51,331 nucleotides of DNA, taken from assembly GCF_946407605.1 (NCBI RefSeq), contig NZ_CAMJOS010000025.1, positions 1 to 51,331 on the forward strand. The letters run 5' to 3'. Below the pieces are notes generated by a model. That model ran no database searches. It was not told where the DNA came from and saw only the letters and a list, made by a program, of their open reading frames with translations. This stretch comes from an uncultured Prevotella sp. GTDB taxonomy: Bacteria; Bacteroidota; Bacteroidia; Bacteroidales; Bacteroidaceae. This document shows, piece by piece, positions 9,701-16,554 of this stretch; position 1 is the first letter of the stretch; each line of letters starts with the position of its first letter. The position numbers were made by a program, and so were the translations under genes.

Positions 9701-12700
9701 AGGGCGACCAGGTGTTGCCCGCCACTGGCGACCTGCGCCTGTACTTCAACATGAACAATGCCAACGACTACCCACAGGGCACCTATACCTTCCGTGCCTA
9801 CACCACGACGATGTACGGTGAGGAACCGATCACCGTCTATAGCGACGAGATTGAGGTGGTGAAGGACGACGCAGCTCCACACCAACTCACCACACCAGCG
9901 CCGACAGACGGCATACTGGGCTATGGCGACGACTTGCTGGTTGAGTTCAACGAGGACATCGTACCAGGCTATGTCAGCGACAAGAACATCATCGTCACGG
10001 CCAAGCTCAACAGTCAGAAGGTACAGCACGATGTGGCTGTGCGACTGTTCCCTGCAGGAGGCACGCCAAAAACGCTGAACCCCATCTTCCTCAATGGCGA
10101 CTTCTCCATTGATTTCTGGATGAAATGGATGTCGAGCGGCACCATCCTGTCGTTAGGACAGAGCCAACTGACGATGGGTGTGGATAGCGAAGGCCACGTA
10201 GAGGTGGGCGTTGCTGGTTTGGTGATCAAGTCGGAAGAGGTAATACCCAAAGATACCTGGACCTACGTCGTGCTGAGTTACAAGGCCGACGAAATGACGT
10301 TCTCCGCCTTGGCACAATATGACGCCGTCACGCTGCCCTTGTTTACCAGCCAGCAGGTCACAGCGGGTATCGTGGAAGCCCACGATTATACCAGTGAGAA
10401 CTGGCTCTACCTGGGCAACATGAATGGTGCCATCCATGACCTGAGTCTCTTCAACATCTACCGCGATCCTGTGGTGGCTGCTTCCGAGAAGTATCAGTCG
10501 AAGGACAACTATGTCTATGGACTGGTCAACTACTGGCCTATGGACGAGGGACACGGAAGTGTGGCACGCGACACACGTCATACCCATGACTTCACTGTAT
10601 CAAACTGGCTCCGCGACAACAAGAACTATGCCCTGAGTGTAGATGAAAAGGGTGCCGATATTGACATCTCGCAAATCAACACAAGGCCTGGCGACAGCTA
10701 TGTGATAGAAATGTGGTACAACTCGCCTCGTCGTCCAGATCAGGAGCAGACCGTATTCGAGGTGGGATATAATGACGCTAACCGTATCGGTCTCTATCAC
10801 AATCATGACTATGACTGGATACTCCGCTATGGCGGCAACGAACATGTGGTAGGCAATAATGGAGATATTGTTGACACAGACTGGAACCATGTGGCGCTGA
10901 ATGTGGTGCGGGGGCAGTCTGCATCTTTCTATTTCAACGGACAGCGTACGGCTGTCATTGCTGAGGCCGACGTGCCGTCATTGGAAGGTGCCATTCTCAG
11001 CGTAGCCAAAGGTGCACCACAGGCTCTCATCGATGAGCTGCGTATCTGGCATGCCACACTCTCTGAGAGTCGTCTGCTCAACAATATCTATAACTGCATA
11101 GATACTGCCGACCATTATTCGCGCGGACTGGTGGCCTACTATCCTTTCGAGAAAGAGGGAACAGTTGATGGTGTAGCCACACGTGTTGAGACGCTCGACA
11201 ATATGGCGTCGCGTTCGCTCGGCACTCCTGTCAGCCAAGGTATGACGCTGGAAGGAGCATATTCGTTCAGCAGTATGACACCAGCTATCAAGAACGCTCC
11301 TGTAGAGAGCAGACTCATGGCCAAGCCCATCGCCTCAGAACGTAAGGTGGTCATCAACCTGGTAGAGAGCAGCGGCATCAAGGCCCGTGACATTGAGGGT
11401 ACCACACTCAACATCACCGTTGATAAGATTCACGATATGCACGGCAACCAGTCGGCACCAATACGCTGGACAGCTTACGTGCAGAAGAACACGCTGAAGT
11501 GGGCTAAGGATAGCGTCACCATCATCAAGCAGTATGGCGACAACCGCTATTTCGACGTGGAGATTGTCAACAAGGGTGGTAACACCGAGTACTACACCTT
11601 ATATAACATGCCACAATGGCTCACCCTTGTCAATGCACTCGACGGCTCACCTGTCGAGACTACTGGCGACCTCGCTCCACAGTCCAGGAAGACGCTGCGT
11701 TTCAAGGTTTCGTCAACTGTACCAGTAGGCAACTACGATGTCACCGTAGGACTGCAGGGCAACGACGAGATTCTCGAACCCCTGCGCATCGTGATGAAGG
11801 TGCGCGGCGAGGCTCCTGAATGGATAGTGAATCCCAACCTTTACGAGAACTCTATGAGCATCGTAGGCCAGATTTATGCCAACGGTGTGCTGATGAGCAA
11901 CATTGAGAGCTGCGTGGCTGCATTCATCGACGGTGAGTGTCGAGGAAAGGCCTATATAGAGCCAATACGAGGCTCCGCCTTCGTGGCACTAAGCGTCTAT
12001 GGCACCGCCCAGCAAAACGTCAACGGCACAATGAAAGACCTGGACAACGGTAAGAACGTTACCTTCCGCATCTGGGATGCAGCCAGGGGCGTGACCTACA
12101 CCAACGTCAACGTCACCTTGCCATCAGCCTCTACTCCCGAGTCATCATTGGGCATCGCCTTCGACCCCTCCGTGACCTACGGCAACTTCGACAAGCCCGT
12201 CACCTTCACCAAGAGCAACCTCATGGAGCAGGAACTGAAGCTGAAGCAGAACTGGAACTGGATATCACTCAACGTCGAACCCGTTGATGACAAGACCTCC
12301 GTCGTCTTCAAGGATATCTCCACATGGAACGTGTACATCAAGGACCGCACCACGGGTACCTACTATTGCAACGGCACCTACTGGGACGGCACACTCGCCA
12401 ACGTTCATGCCAACACCATGTACAAGATGAAGCTCACCAAGCTGTCGAAGAGCAAGGAAATACCCACATCGCTGCCCGTCACGGGAGAGCAGGTGAAGCT
12501 TTCTGACACGAAGGTGACGCTGAAGAAGAACTGGAACTGGATATGCTATCTGCCCACCACAACTATGACCCTCGACATGGCACTCGCTGGAGCCAACCCG
12601 CAACGTGGCGATCAGGTCAAGTCGCAACAAGGCTTCGCCATCTACGGCAACAGCGGATGGGACGGCAACCTCAAAGTGATGGAAAGCGGTAAGGGCTACC

Positions 12701-13308
12701 TCTACTACAGCGTCGATGATGCCGACAAGGAGTTCGTCTATCCAACAGCCAATGGCGCCGCAGGCAGCAGACAGAGTAGAGATGGCGCGGAAGAAGATAA
12801 CCCTTCACCCTTCACCCTTCACTCTTCACTCTTCACTCCTCTCGACCCAGAAAACTATCCTGACAACATGTCTATGGTTATCAAGCTCGTCAAGAGCGGG
12901 CAACCTGTGACCAATGCCGAGCTGGGAGCTTTCATCGACGATGAGTGTCGTGGTGCTGCTGTTGCCTCCGAGACGAGTGGTCTCTACTACCTGCTCATTG
13001 CTGGCGAGGGTCACGAAAAAGCCATGCAGATACGCGCCGCCATCGATGGCATTGTCACCACCGTATGCACCACCGTACCCTTCAACAGCGATGCCATCGT
13101 CGGCACACCGTGGGAACCCTTCGTCATCGATCTCGACGCCCCAGCAGTCATCAACGCCGTCTCCTCTGACCTCGACTATGACACAGAGTGGTACACGCTC
13201 CAGGGCTTTAAGATTGGGCGCCGTCCCACCACCCCGGGCATTTATATACACCGTGGACAAAGGGTAACCGTTGGCTTTGAGGAAAGAGGAATGAGGAAAG
13301 AGGAATGA
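3760..13308 (+). CDS. Giant secreted LamG/beta-prism surface protein, 3182 aa
   Basis: The signal peptide is cleaved about VHA/D (29/30). Residues about 30-205 hold three units around DLNR(K/G)AGG..(V/I)YI and VNKGAGGDDIYI, resembling the threefold MABP beta-prism. FN3-like strands follow (about 285-620). LamG/concanavalin-like domains lie at about 640-830, 2105-2265 and 2280-2465. Carboxypeptidase-regulatory-like units (TDENGYYELSVPIGKH) lie at about 855-985. Near the C-terminus are two AFID(G/D)ECRG modules (about 2721, 3057) and two NWNWI modules (about 2831, 2924). The tail (about 3143-3175, WYTLQGFKIG...PGIYIHRGQ) resembles Prevotella-type secretion/sorting tails. No catalytic motif was found, so an adhesin or scaffold role is inferred. 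Heptamer arrays lie inside the gene at 6006-6054 and 12801-12842, and a third supplies its stop. Confidence 0.85.
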   Translation: METKRFNSTLQRMLVVVFMLIAIVTGVHADGYITEVISLGTKQGGGSSLKAEYKNKGWIVVDKDLNRKAGGWDVYIAYKTSSTANPETGYITDICASDKNVNSFTFEGRTYYRSATNSGFNGDLNRGAGGAYIYLYYTRDRKNLLTYGDSKRVITELSTTSSGEDGKAETGAIPWRNSKYSGLCEVNKGAGGDDIYIQQHFATQTLQWREEPTFASGLVFNGVVQNLVRKTAVDKNWGTIKFRVNDGAWTTDIPQGQTVGTYKIDYYLDGGSFANNSTTLSTTVTIDAPTVQAKDLTGVFNQAEKKVRLNWSVASVPGNYSDYHWVVYRDGAKIAKLNHDVFTYADGGYTNETSTVYDVYYVSKFWDENTKRDDTKATVTVSTVRTVPVNNVEVECQADRIIFVWTSDGYAAGFGNKFRIYVGDDESPINTLTPTDMQTTFRWEHRTTDQHSNRQNKVDDETGVPYTEEPLNACAPSTYRIEGVIGDKVLNSYDINPKAIGNGTLFYSLDATKGVYESMVKLTWHVNKQGSTLSKTYIVERRQAEQENEAWTMLARMSNTDDYLSYDDQTALPGIFYDYRVTVEDKCADGTVINNEITNIGYTKSTGTVTGRIAYGSSGTAVQGVEVVMTMTSSGGENLEQYHSMYFTDVNGSVTWQYPSDTYASNLFSSGDMTIQMWLFPEAFSDSRIVDLGNNIALGMTSSGQLTFTNGTSTQTFDGIALKANTYNHVVLTRKGTTLTCYVGKMEDDQWSMVQGQCSMLNAQWMLDGATQFELGHFKGSVDEFRLWTKCLSEADILENYDHLLVGNEKNLETYWTFDEGLRTQFFDYSRNGTTYHQHHGRVGSNAMSSTVTPSVLTLKAKTDSNGNYVIQGIPFSGEGTAYAVVPMYGIHEFNPNKKLLFFNSNSLVHNNTDFDDVSSFIMSGHIYYAGTNVPADSVQLYVDGMLQSKDGESVQTDENGYYELSVPIGKHFVEARRSGHAMVDGGRYPTHGTFYFDRPVQHDFTDATLVNFVGRVGGGERNDTLAVGFAASKNNIGIATIQLALNNESFSLNCLDDHISDATTQRSWASDTTSINSSAWTGTSYDSKYVFIRTDSLTGEFSALLPPLKYKVKSLQVDNNPDIEFFSLPEIDMTNPMQEYTEKILPEDRDPNLVIGPDTYKYNAKQVFTHYAPPQIDVTDKANGTTGAFGIEELIDYPVGDSDSPETVTISDIWKQEQDGSISYMLGYPLYQKGKTVSYEIFGYEKYTNYDGKEPVDDIIPLNDQEITLVNEMGENQKVVYQVEDPSSGYQVGEIYDLETNQVTLDATGHVTYKWGVGLPNIIAPYSRNFSILLERNNRTYQPFSLNAVVLGDLPEGDNFVTQGPDLVQFVLRDPPGAKSKTTLKRAVVNGTTHLSSDYGVGNHQLLVQNLFGSGVTSGSGMGFIFITQQEVYDKLDVGTHATWRSGHSDDKSWTTTYTQAISTSSEFPYIGSAGDVFVGTATNMLLGKTRNLCIVKNLEGKFVFDVVDALSLGQEVTTLFNYTAYELENVMIPKWKDQRLSYLTEVADSMAAVNYVNTGKKTVYVTWVGKNKDTEYITNVNYFAIPPQEVVENEMDSVQWCTNQINSWKQVLSDNEENKVKAMQSRKADKSQPWKGWENFSVDGGSSYTYSVAQDTSAVHKTETTWYMGGIVNNTWGNNFKNVVHWSILTTISNEAGREQSDIDGEVHKNSMEWDYVIADGNADTDLSIDKYPSGQTGYSDVFSLFGGQTYNPYEGKEYTKWFEPGQHVLSNGSEQMEQPDIRISADGVNSAKEATLTDVPAGQEGTFTLYMSNKSNANRHYDPVFQMILPDNANEKGLQIQMDGMPLVNGHNILIPQGETVKKTITVRQTDQSVLDYEGVGIVLASRFQAIEIRDRATLNVHFKPSSSPIDLVINEPIFNIENMNHNQGNLEMKLTNFNRQFKGMKKLGVEYRYEGSTAWTQPSGLQFYVNKEDSTKQGDQVLPATGDLRLYFNMNNANDYPQGTYTFRAYTTTMYGEEPITVYSDEIEVVKDDAAPHQLTTPAPTDGILGYGDDLLVEFNEDIVPGYVSDKNIIVTAKLNSQKVQHDVAVRLFPAGGTPKTLNPIFLNGDFSIDFWMKWMSSGTILSLGQSQLTMGVDSEGHVEVGVAGLVIKSEEVIPKDTWTYVVLSYKADEMTFSALAQYDAVTLPLFTSQQVTAGIVEAHDYTSENWLYLGNMNGAIHDLSLFNIYRDPVVAASEKYQSKDNYVYGLVNYWPMDEGHGSVARDTRHTHDFTVSNWLRDNKNYALSVDEKGADIDISQINTRPGDSYVIEMWYNSPRRPDQEQTVFEVGYNDANRIGLYHNHDYDWILRYGGNEHVVGNNGDIVDTDWNHVALNVVRGQSASFYFNGQRTAVIAEADVPSLEGAILSVAKGAPQALIDELRIWHATLSESRLLNNIYNCIDTADHYSRGLVAYYPFEKEGTVDGVATRVETLDNMASRSLGTPVSQGMTLEGAYSFSSMTPAIKNAPVESRLMAKPIASERKVVINLVESSGIKARDIEGTTLNITVDKIHDMHGNQSAPIRWTAYVQKNTLKWAKDSVTIIKQYGDNRYFDVEIVNKGGNTEYYTLYNMPQWLTLVNALDGSPVETTGDLAPQSRKTLRFKVSSTVPVGNYDVTVGLQGNDEILEPLRIVMKVRGEAPEWIVNPNLYENSMSIVGQIYANGVLMSNIESCVAAFIDGECRGKAYIEPIRGSAFVALSVYGTAQQNVNGTMKDLDNGKNVTFRIWDAARGVTYTNVNVTLPSASTPESSLGIAFDPSVTYGNFDKPVTFTKSNLMEQELKLKQNWNWISLNVEPVDDKTSVVFKDISTWNVYIKDRTTGTYYCNGTYWDGTLANVHANTMYKMKLTKLSKSKEIPTSLPVTGEQVKLSDTKVTLKKNWNWICYLPTTTMTLDMALAGANPQRGDQVKSQQGFAIYGNSGWDGNLKVMESGKGYLYYSVDDADKEFVYPTANGAAGSRQSRDGAEEDNPSPFTLHSSLFTPLDPENYPDNMSMVIKLVKSGQPVTNAELGAFIDDECRGAAVASETSGLYYLLIAGEGHEKAMQIRAAIDGIVTTVCTTVPFNSDAIVGTPWEPFVIDLDAPAVINAVSSDLDYDTEWYTLQGFKIGRRPTTPGIYIHRGQRVTVGFEERGMRKEE
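6006..6054 (+). repeat. Intragenic heptanucleotide array (TCAATGS type)
   Basis: Seven tandem heptamers: CCAATGG, TCAATGG, TCCAAGG, three TCAATGC and a final TCAATGG. They lie inside the first LamG domain of the giant protein and add a Gln/Trp/Ser/Met-rich loop at about residues 749-765 (QWSMVQGQCSMLNAQWM). The plus-strand units contain no stop triplet in any frame, so the array can be read through. Confidence 0.9.
12801..12842 (+). repeat. Intragenic heptanucleotide array (CYCTTCA type)
   Basis: Six units: CCCTTCA three times, CTCTTCA twice, then a decayed CTCCTCT. They encode a PSPFTLHSSLFTPL linker at about residues 3014-3028 of the giant protein, between an NWNWI module and the second AFIDDECRG module. 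The strand read here is stop-free. The reverse complement of the unit (TGAAGGG) contains TGA. Confidence 0.9.
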
Positions 13309-13313
13309 GGAAA
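13279..13313 (+). repeat. Heptanucleotide array covering the stop codon of the giant gene
   Basis: Five alternating units GAGGAAA/GAGGAAT run from just after the predicted sorting tail through the stop codon TGA (13306-13308) and beyond. The last nine residues (EERGMRKEE) come from the array, so it replaced the original gene end. Confidence 0.9.
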
Positions 13314-13362
13314 GTGGATAGACTCTGCCCCACCCGTCTGATTCACGAGAACATAAAGAAAT

Positions 13363-13393
13363 GCACCGACCTAATTAATATTTAGGCCGGTGC
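13363..13393. terminator. Probable bidirectional terminator
   Basis: GCACCGACCTAA (13363-13374) and TTAGGCCGGTGC (13382-13393) pair with one mismatch around a short AT loop. GTTTTGTT follows on the plus strand. The hairpin separates the convergent giant gene and the minus-strand lipoprotein remnant, so it probably serves both. Confidence 0.75.
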
Positions 13394-13399
13394 GTTTTG

Positions 13400-13704
13400 T
13401 TAAAGATGAATTAACGAAGCTCCACGCAGGTGGTCACCCTCGTCGTCTGTGGGAGGATTATTCTTTGGGAAGTAAGGATTCAGCTTAAAGATACGGCTCC
13501 AGCGCACCTTCTGGTCGAACGCCGTCTTATAGTAGGTGTTGGCGAACGACTGCCAAGGCTTATTGCTGCTATATCCATCAGAAATTGTCGTGCCTTCCCA
13601 ATAGACATACTCGTTACCGTTGTCGGTTGTCATCGCTGTCAGAGCAAGACACAAAAAACATTGCAGCCAAGAAGGCAACCGATAAATAGTAGATTTTTTT
13701 TCAT
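13400..13704 (-). pseudogene. Frameshifted small lipoprotein remnant
   Basis: A start codon at 13702-13704 is followed by eight A residues. With seven A residues the frame reads MKKIYYLSVAFLAAMFFVSC and SDSDDN, a textbook lipoprotein signal. The actual frame from this ATG stops after about 20 codons. A second one-base shift (an extra C in the AACC near 13633-13636) is then needed to move from SDSDDN to DNGNEYVYWEGTT and the rest of the frame, which runs to 13400. Two +1 shifts within about 70 bases suggest a decayed gene or local sequence errors. The downstream part (KPWQSFANTYYKTAFDQKVRW...) is of unknown family. It lies 13 bases after the GH20 gene, as the last gene of that operon. Confidence 0.6.
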
Positions 13705-13717
13705 ATGTTTTATTATG

Positions 13718-15349
13718 TTACTCAACACCTTGACAGTATCTGACGCCAAGGATGTTGTATATCTGCTTCATATGGGGGAGACGCTGTTTGAAGTCGTCGA
13801 AATCTTTTTGCTGAGGACGGCACCACTGCACCTCGCTGATGGCATCGAGACGGGGCAGGAGCATATAGAAGAGATGGTCGGGAGCAGCCACGTATTCCGT
13901 CCAGAGGTTGACCTGGGCACCGAGGATATACTGCTGTTCCTCTTCCGTCAGCGTCTCGGGCACCAACGGCTCGAAGGCATAGACCTTGCTCAGGGGCACA
14001 TAGCCTCCGATGGCCAGTGGTTCGTTCCACGTGTTCTTCAACTGATAATAGTCGATATAGCAATAGTCAGTAGGCGTCATGATGACGTGATGATGCTGAC
14101 GGGCCGCTTCGATACCGCCATTGATGCCGCGCCACGACATAACGGTGGCCTCGGTGGTGAGTCCGCCCTCGAGGGTCTCGTCCCAGCCTATGAGGGTGCG
14201 GCCCCGTTGCTTCAGGAACTGCTCCATCTCGCGGTTGATGTAGGTCTGCAACTGGTTCTCGATGCTATGATGCCCGTCGTCCTTCAGTCCTAACTCGCGC
14301 GCCTTGGCCTGACATTTCTCGCAGTTCTTCCAACGGTGTTTGGGACACTCGTCGCCACCGATATGGATGAACTTCGAGGGGAAGACGTCGCACAGCTCGC
14401 CATAGACGGTCTTCAGGAACGTGAGCACCTCGGGGTTGCCGGCACAGAGCACATCATTGCTGACACCCCACACCTGCCATACCTCGTAGGGACCGCCCGT
14501 ACAGCCCAGATGGGGATAGACGTGGAGGGCAGCCTGCATGTGGCCCGGGAGGTCGATCTCGGGGATGATGTTGATATAACGTTCGGCAGCGTAGCGCACA
14601 ATCTCGCGACAGTCGTCCTGGGTGTAGTAGCCGCCATAGGGCTGACCGTCGAAGACGCCGCTGTTGCGACTGATGACGGTCTGCTGTCGTACGCTACCTT
14701 TCGGTGCCAGGTCGGGAAGAGCCTTCACCTCGAAACGCCAGCCCTGGTCGTCGGTGAGATGCCAGTGGAACTGGTTGCAGCCGTGCAATGCCAGCAGGTC
14801 GAGATAGCGTTTGATGACGTCGACGGAGAAGAAATGACGGGCACAGTCGAGGTGCACGCCGCGATAGCTGAAGCGGGGCGAATCGTTGATGGTGGCGTAG
14901 GGAAACAGGATGGGCGCCTGGGCTTTTACAGGCAGACTCTTACGCAGGGTCTGGATGCCACGGAAGATGCCCTCGGGCTCGTGGGCCTGGATGGTGATGC
15001 CTTTCTTGTGGACGGTGAGGGTATAGGCCTCGCTGGGCAGTCGGTTGGGCTTATCCATGAGGCTGAGCCAGATGGCGCATCGGAGGTCGGTGCCGCGATG
15101 CGGATGGGGAATGAGTTGCAGACGCAGCCCTGTGAGCTCTGCCACCCATTGCTGCAGGAACTCGGCATTACGCTGCATCGCGGGTACGCTTTCGTCATAG
15201 ACGATACCCATGCCCGTCTGTAGCTTAAACACCCGTGTTGTGTCAATCGTGATGCTCCTGGGCAGAGGCACAACGCGATAATCGGCCTGTGCCCTGGCAC
15301 TCATGCCGACCAGCAGGCTCATGAGTATAAGGCAAAAAATCTTCTTCAT
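13718..15349 (-). CDS. Beta-N-acetylhexosaminidase, GH20, 543 aa
   Basis: GH20 enzymes remove terminal beta-linked GlcNAc or GalNAc from glycans by substrate-assisted catalysis. A signal peptide (MKKIFCLILMSLLVGMSARAQ) indicates export. An N-terminal alpha/beta GH20b domain (about 25-150) precedes the TIM barrel, which begins at FSYRGVHLDCARHFF (about 160). FHWHLTDDQGWR (about 195) and HIGGDECPK (about 330) are the conserved GH20 blocks; the Asp-Glu of GGDE is the catalytic pair. WTEYV near 480 is the usual aromatic subsite motif. Length is normal for a two-domain GH20. The gene is separated by one base from the phospholipase-like gene upstream, so the two are translated together. Likely substrates are host or dietary glycans, or glycolipid headgroups. 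Confidence 0.93.
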   Translation of the reverse strand: MKKIFCLILMSLLVGMSARAQADYRVVPLPRSITIDTTRVFKLQTGMGIVYDESVPAMQRNAEFLQQWVAELTGLRLQLIPHPHRGTDLRCAIWLSLMDKPNRLPSEAYTLTVHKKGITIQAHEPEGIFRGIQTLRKSLPVKAQAPILFPYATINDSPRFSYRGVHLDCARHFFSVDVIKRYLDLLALHGCNQFHWHLTDDQGWRFEVKALPDLAPKGSVRQQTVISRNSGVFDGQPYGGYYTQDDCREIVRYAAERYINIIPEIDLPGHMQAALHVYPHLGCTGGPYEVWQVWGVSNDVLCAGNPEVLTFLKTVYGELCDVFPSKFIHIGGDECPKHRWKNCEKCQAKARELGLKDDGHHSIENQLQTYINREMEQFLKQRGRTLIGWDETLEGGLTTEATVMSWRGINGGIEAARQHHHVIMTPTDYCYIDYYQLKNTWNEPLAIGGYVPLSKVYAFEPLVPETLTEEEQQYILGAQVNLWTEYVAAPDHLFYMLLPRLDAISEVQWCRPQQKDFDDFKQRLPHMKQIYNILGVRYCQGVE

Positions 15350-15350
15350 G

Positions 15351-16538
15351 CTAATACTGATTAATCTTCTTCTGGTCTATGATGCGGAGCCCGCGAGAGG
15401 TCTTGGTGGTAGGGATGCCATTGAGGTTAAAGGCATGCACGTCAGTACTTTTAGCTTTTACAGAACGAATCTTCGTTATATCGTTGAGATACTTGAAGTT
15501 ATTGTCGATGATAGCCTTCACCAGTTGGGCACCTTTTACGTTGTAGCCCTCGCTCTGATCCACGCCCACATAGTCCATGATGACCACGCCCATAGGACCA
15601 GCCTCGTGCGTGTCCAGGTAGTCGAGAATGGCGGCGTGGGTGTGTGCGGCATTGTCGCGATAGCCCTCGCTTGTCGATATCTCATAACCGAAAATCGACA
15701 ACACCTTTGAGTAGGCTGAGGCGAAGTTGAATATCCAGCGTATGGAGGTAAGGTTGGTGGTGGTATGGGTGGTGCTGAAGTCCAACAGTCGTTTGATGGC
15801 GTTGACCTTGATGTCGAGACCACCCGTGTTGTGGGTGTCGGAGTAGTCCTGCATGTAACAAGTGCCTGACGTGCCACCAGGACCCATGATGCGTCCCTGC
15901 GTCTGTTTGTCCCAGTTGGCCTCGCCCGTCCAGTTCTTGAACACGCCGCCCGTGGTGATGGTGGTGGCATAGTTGTCGCGGCTCAGCAGCAGTATCTTAC
16001 CTCGCATATCGCCTACAGTGAGTCCCGTCTTGAACTTCACGAACAGGGGCTTCAGGTCGTCACGATTCAGCAGCGCCTTCAGTCGGGTGCCGTAGTCATC
16101 ATCCACCTGGTCGCCGTCGGTCTCGTGCAACAGGTGGATCACCACGAACTCCGTGGGATGCGCGGCCAGCGAGTCGCGCAGCAGCTCCAGCGCCTCCTCG
16201 AAATGCATGCTGGTGGGCACGATGCCGTGGTTCAGATTCATGTAGCCGTCGTAGAGACAGGGTCTCAGGTCGAAGGCCCTGACGCCTATGTGCCACTGCT
16301 GCGCTATGTTCAGGTCCTGTGTGCGGGCATAGCTGTTGCCTGTCTCCTCGGCACCCTCGCCCCAGCCACAGCCCGTGGCCGAGTCGTGAGCCCCAGGTAT
16401 AGACACTCGGGCCACCAGCACATCGTCGGCCAGCCGTCCCATCCAGTCACCGTCAGGCGTCAGTTCCGCGTCCTGTGCCCACGTCGCCTGCCCTACTGCA
16501 CATAGTAGCACGAACATACATAGAATCCTCTTCTTCAT
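15351..16538 (-). CDS. Phosphatidylinositol-specific phospholipase C domain protein, 395 aa
   Basis: PI-PLC X-domain enzymes cleave the phosphodiester of inositol phospholipids or GPI anchors. A signal peptide ends at about AQ (22). VSIPGAHDSATG carries the first catalytic histidine (His51) and YMNLNHGI the second (His104), the two-histidine signature of the family. FVVIHL (about 125) is the following core strand. LLSRDNYATT and a C-terminal strand/helix part complete the barrel. The protein is exported, so the substrate is extracellular or periplasmic. It lies between an AraC-type membrane regulator gene (17 bases upstream) and the GH20 gene (1 base downstream), suggesting joint attack on a glycosylated lipid or anchor. 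The specific substrate cannot be read from the sequence. Confidence 0.85.
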   Translation of the reverse strand: MKKRILCMFVLLCAVGQATWAQDAELTPDGDWMGRLADDVLVARVSIPGAHDSATGCGWGEGAEETGNSYARTQDLNIAQQWHIGVRAFDLRPCLYDGYMNLNHGIVPTSMHFEEALELLRDSLAAHPTEFVVIHLLHETDGDQVDDDYGTRLKALLNRDDLKPLFVKFKTGLTVGDMRGKILLLSRDNYATTITTGGVFKNWTGEANWDKQTQGRIMGPGGTSGTCYMQDYSDTHNTGGLDIKVNAIKRLLDFSTTHTTTNLTSIRWIFNFASAYSKVLSIFGYEISTSEGYRDNAAHTHAAILDYLDTHEAGPMGVVIMDYVGVDQSEGYNVKGAQLVKAIIDNNFKYLNDITKIRSVKAKSTDVHAFNLNGIPTTKTSRGLRIIDQKKINQY

Positions 16539-16554
16539 AGTTTTATGTCTTTAG

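Noticed and set aside
14336..15223. 295-codon plus-strand open frame
   Set aside because: Antisense to the GH20 gene, whose catalytic motifs are intact; the frame arises from codon bias.
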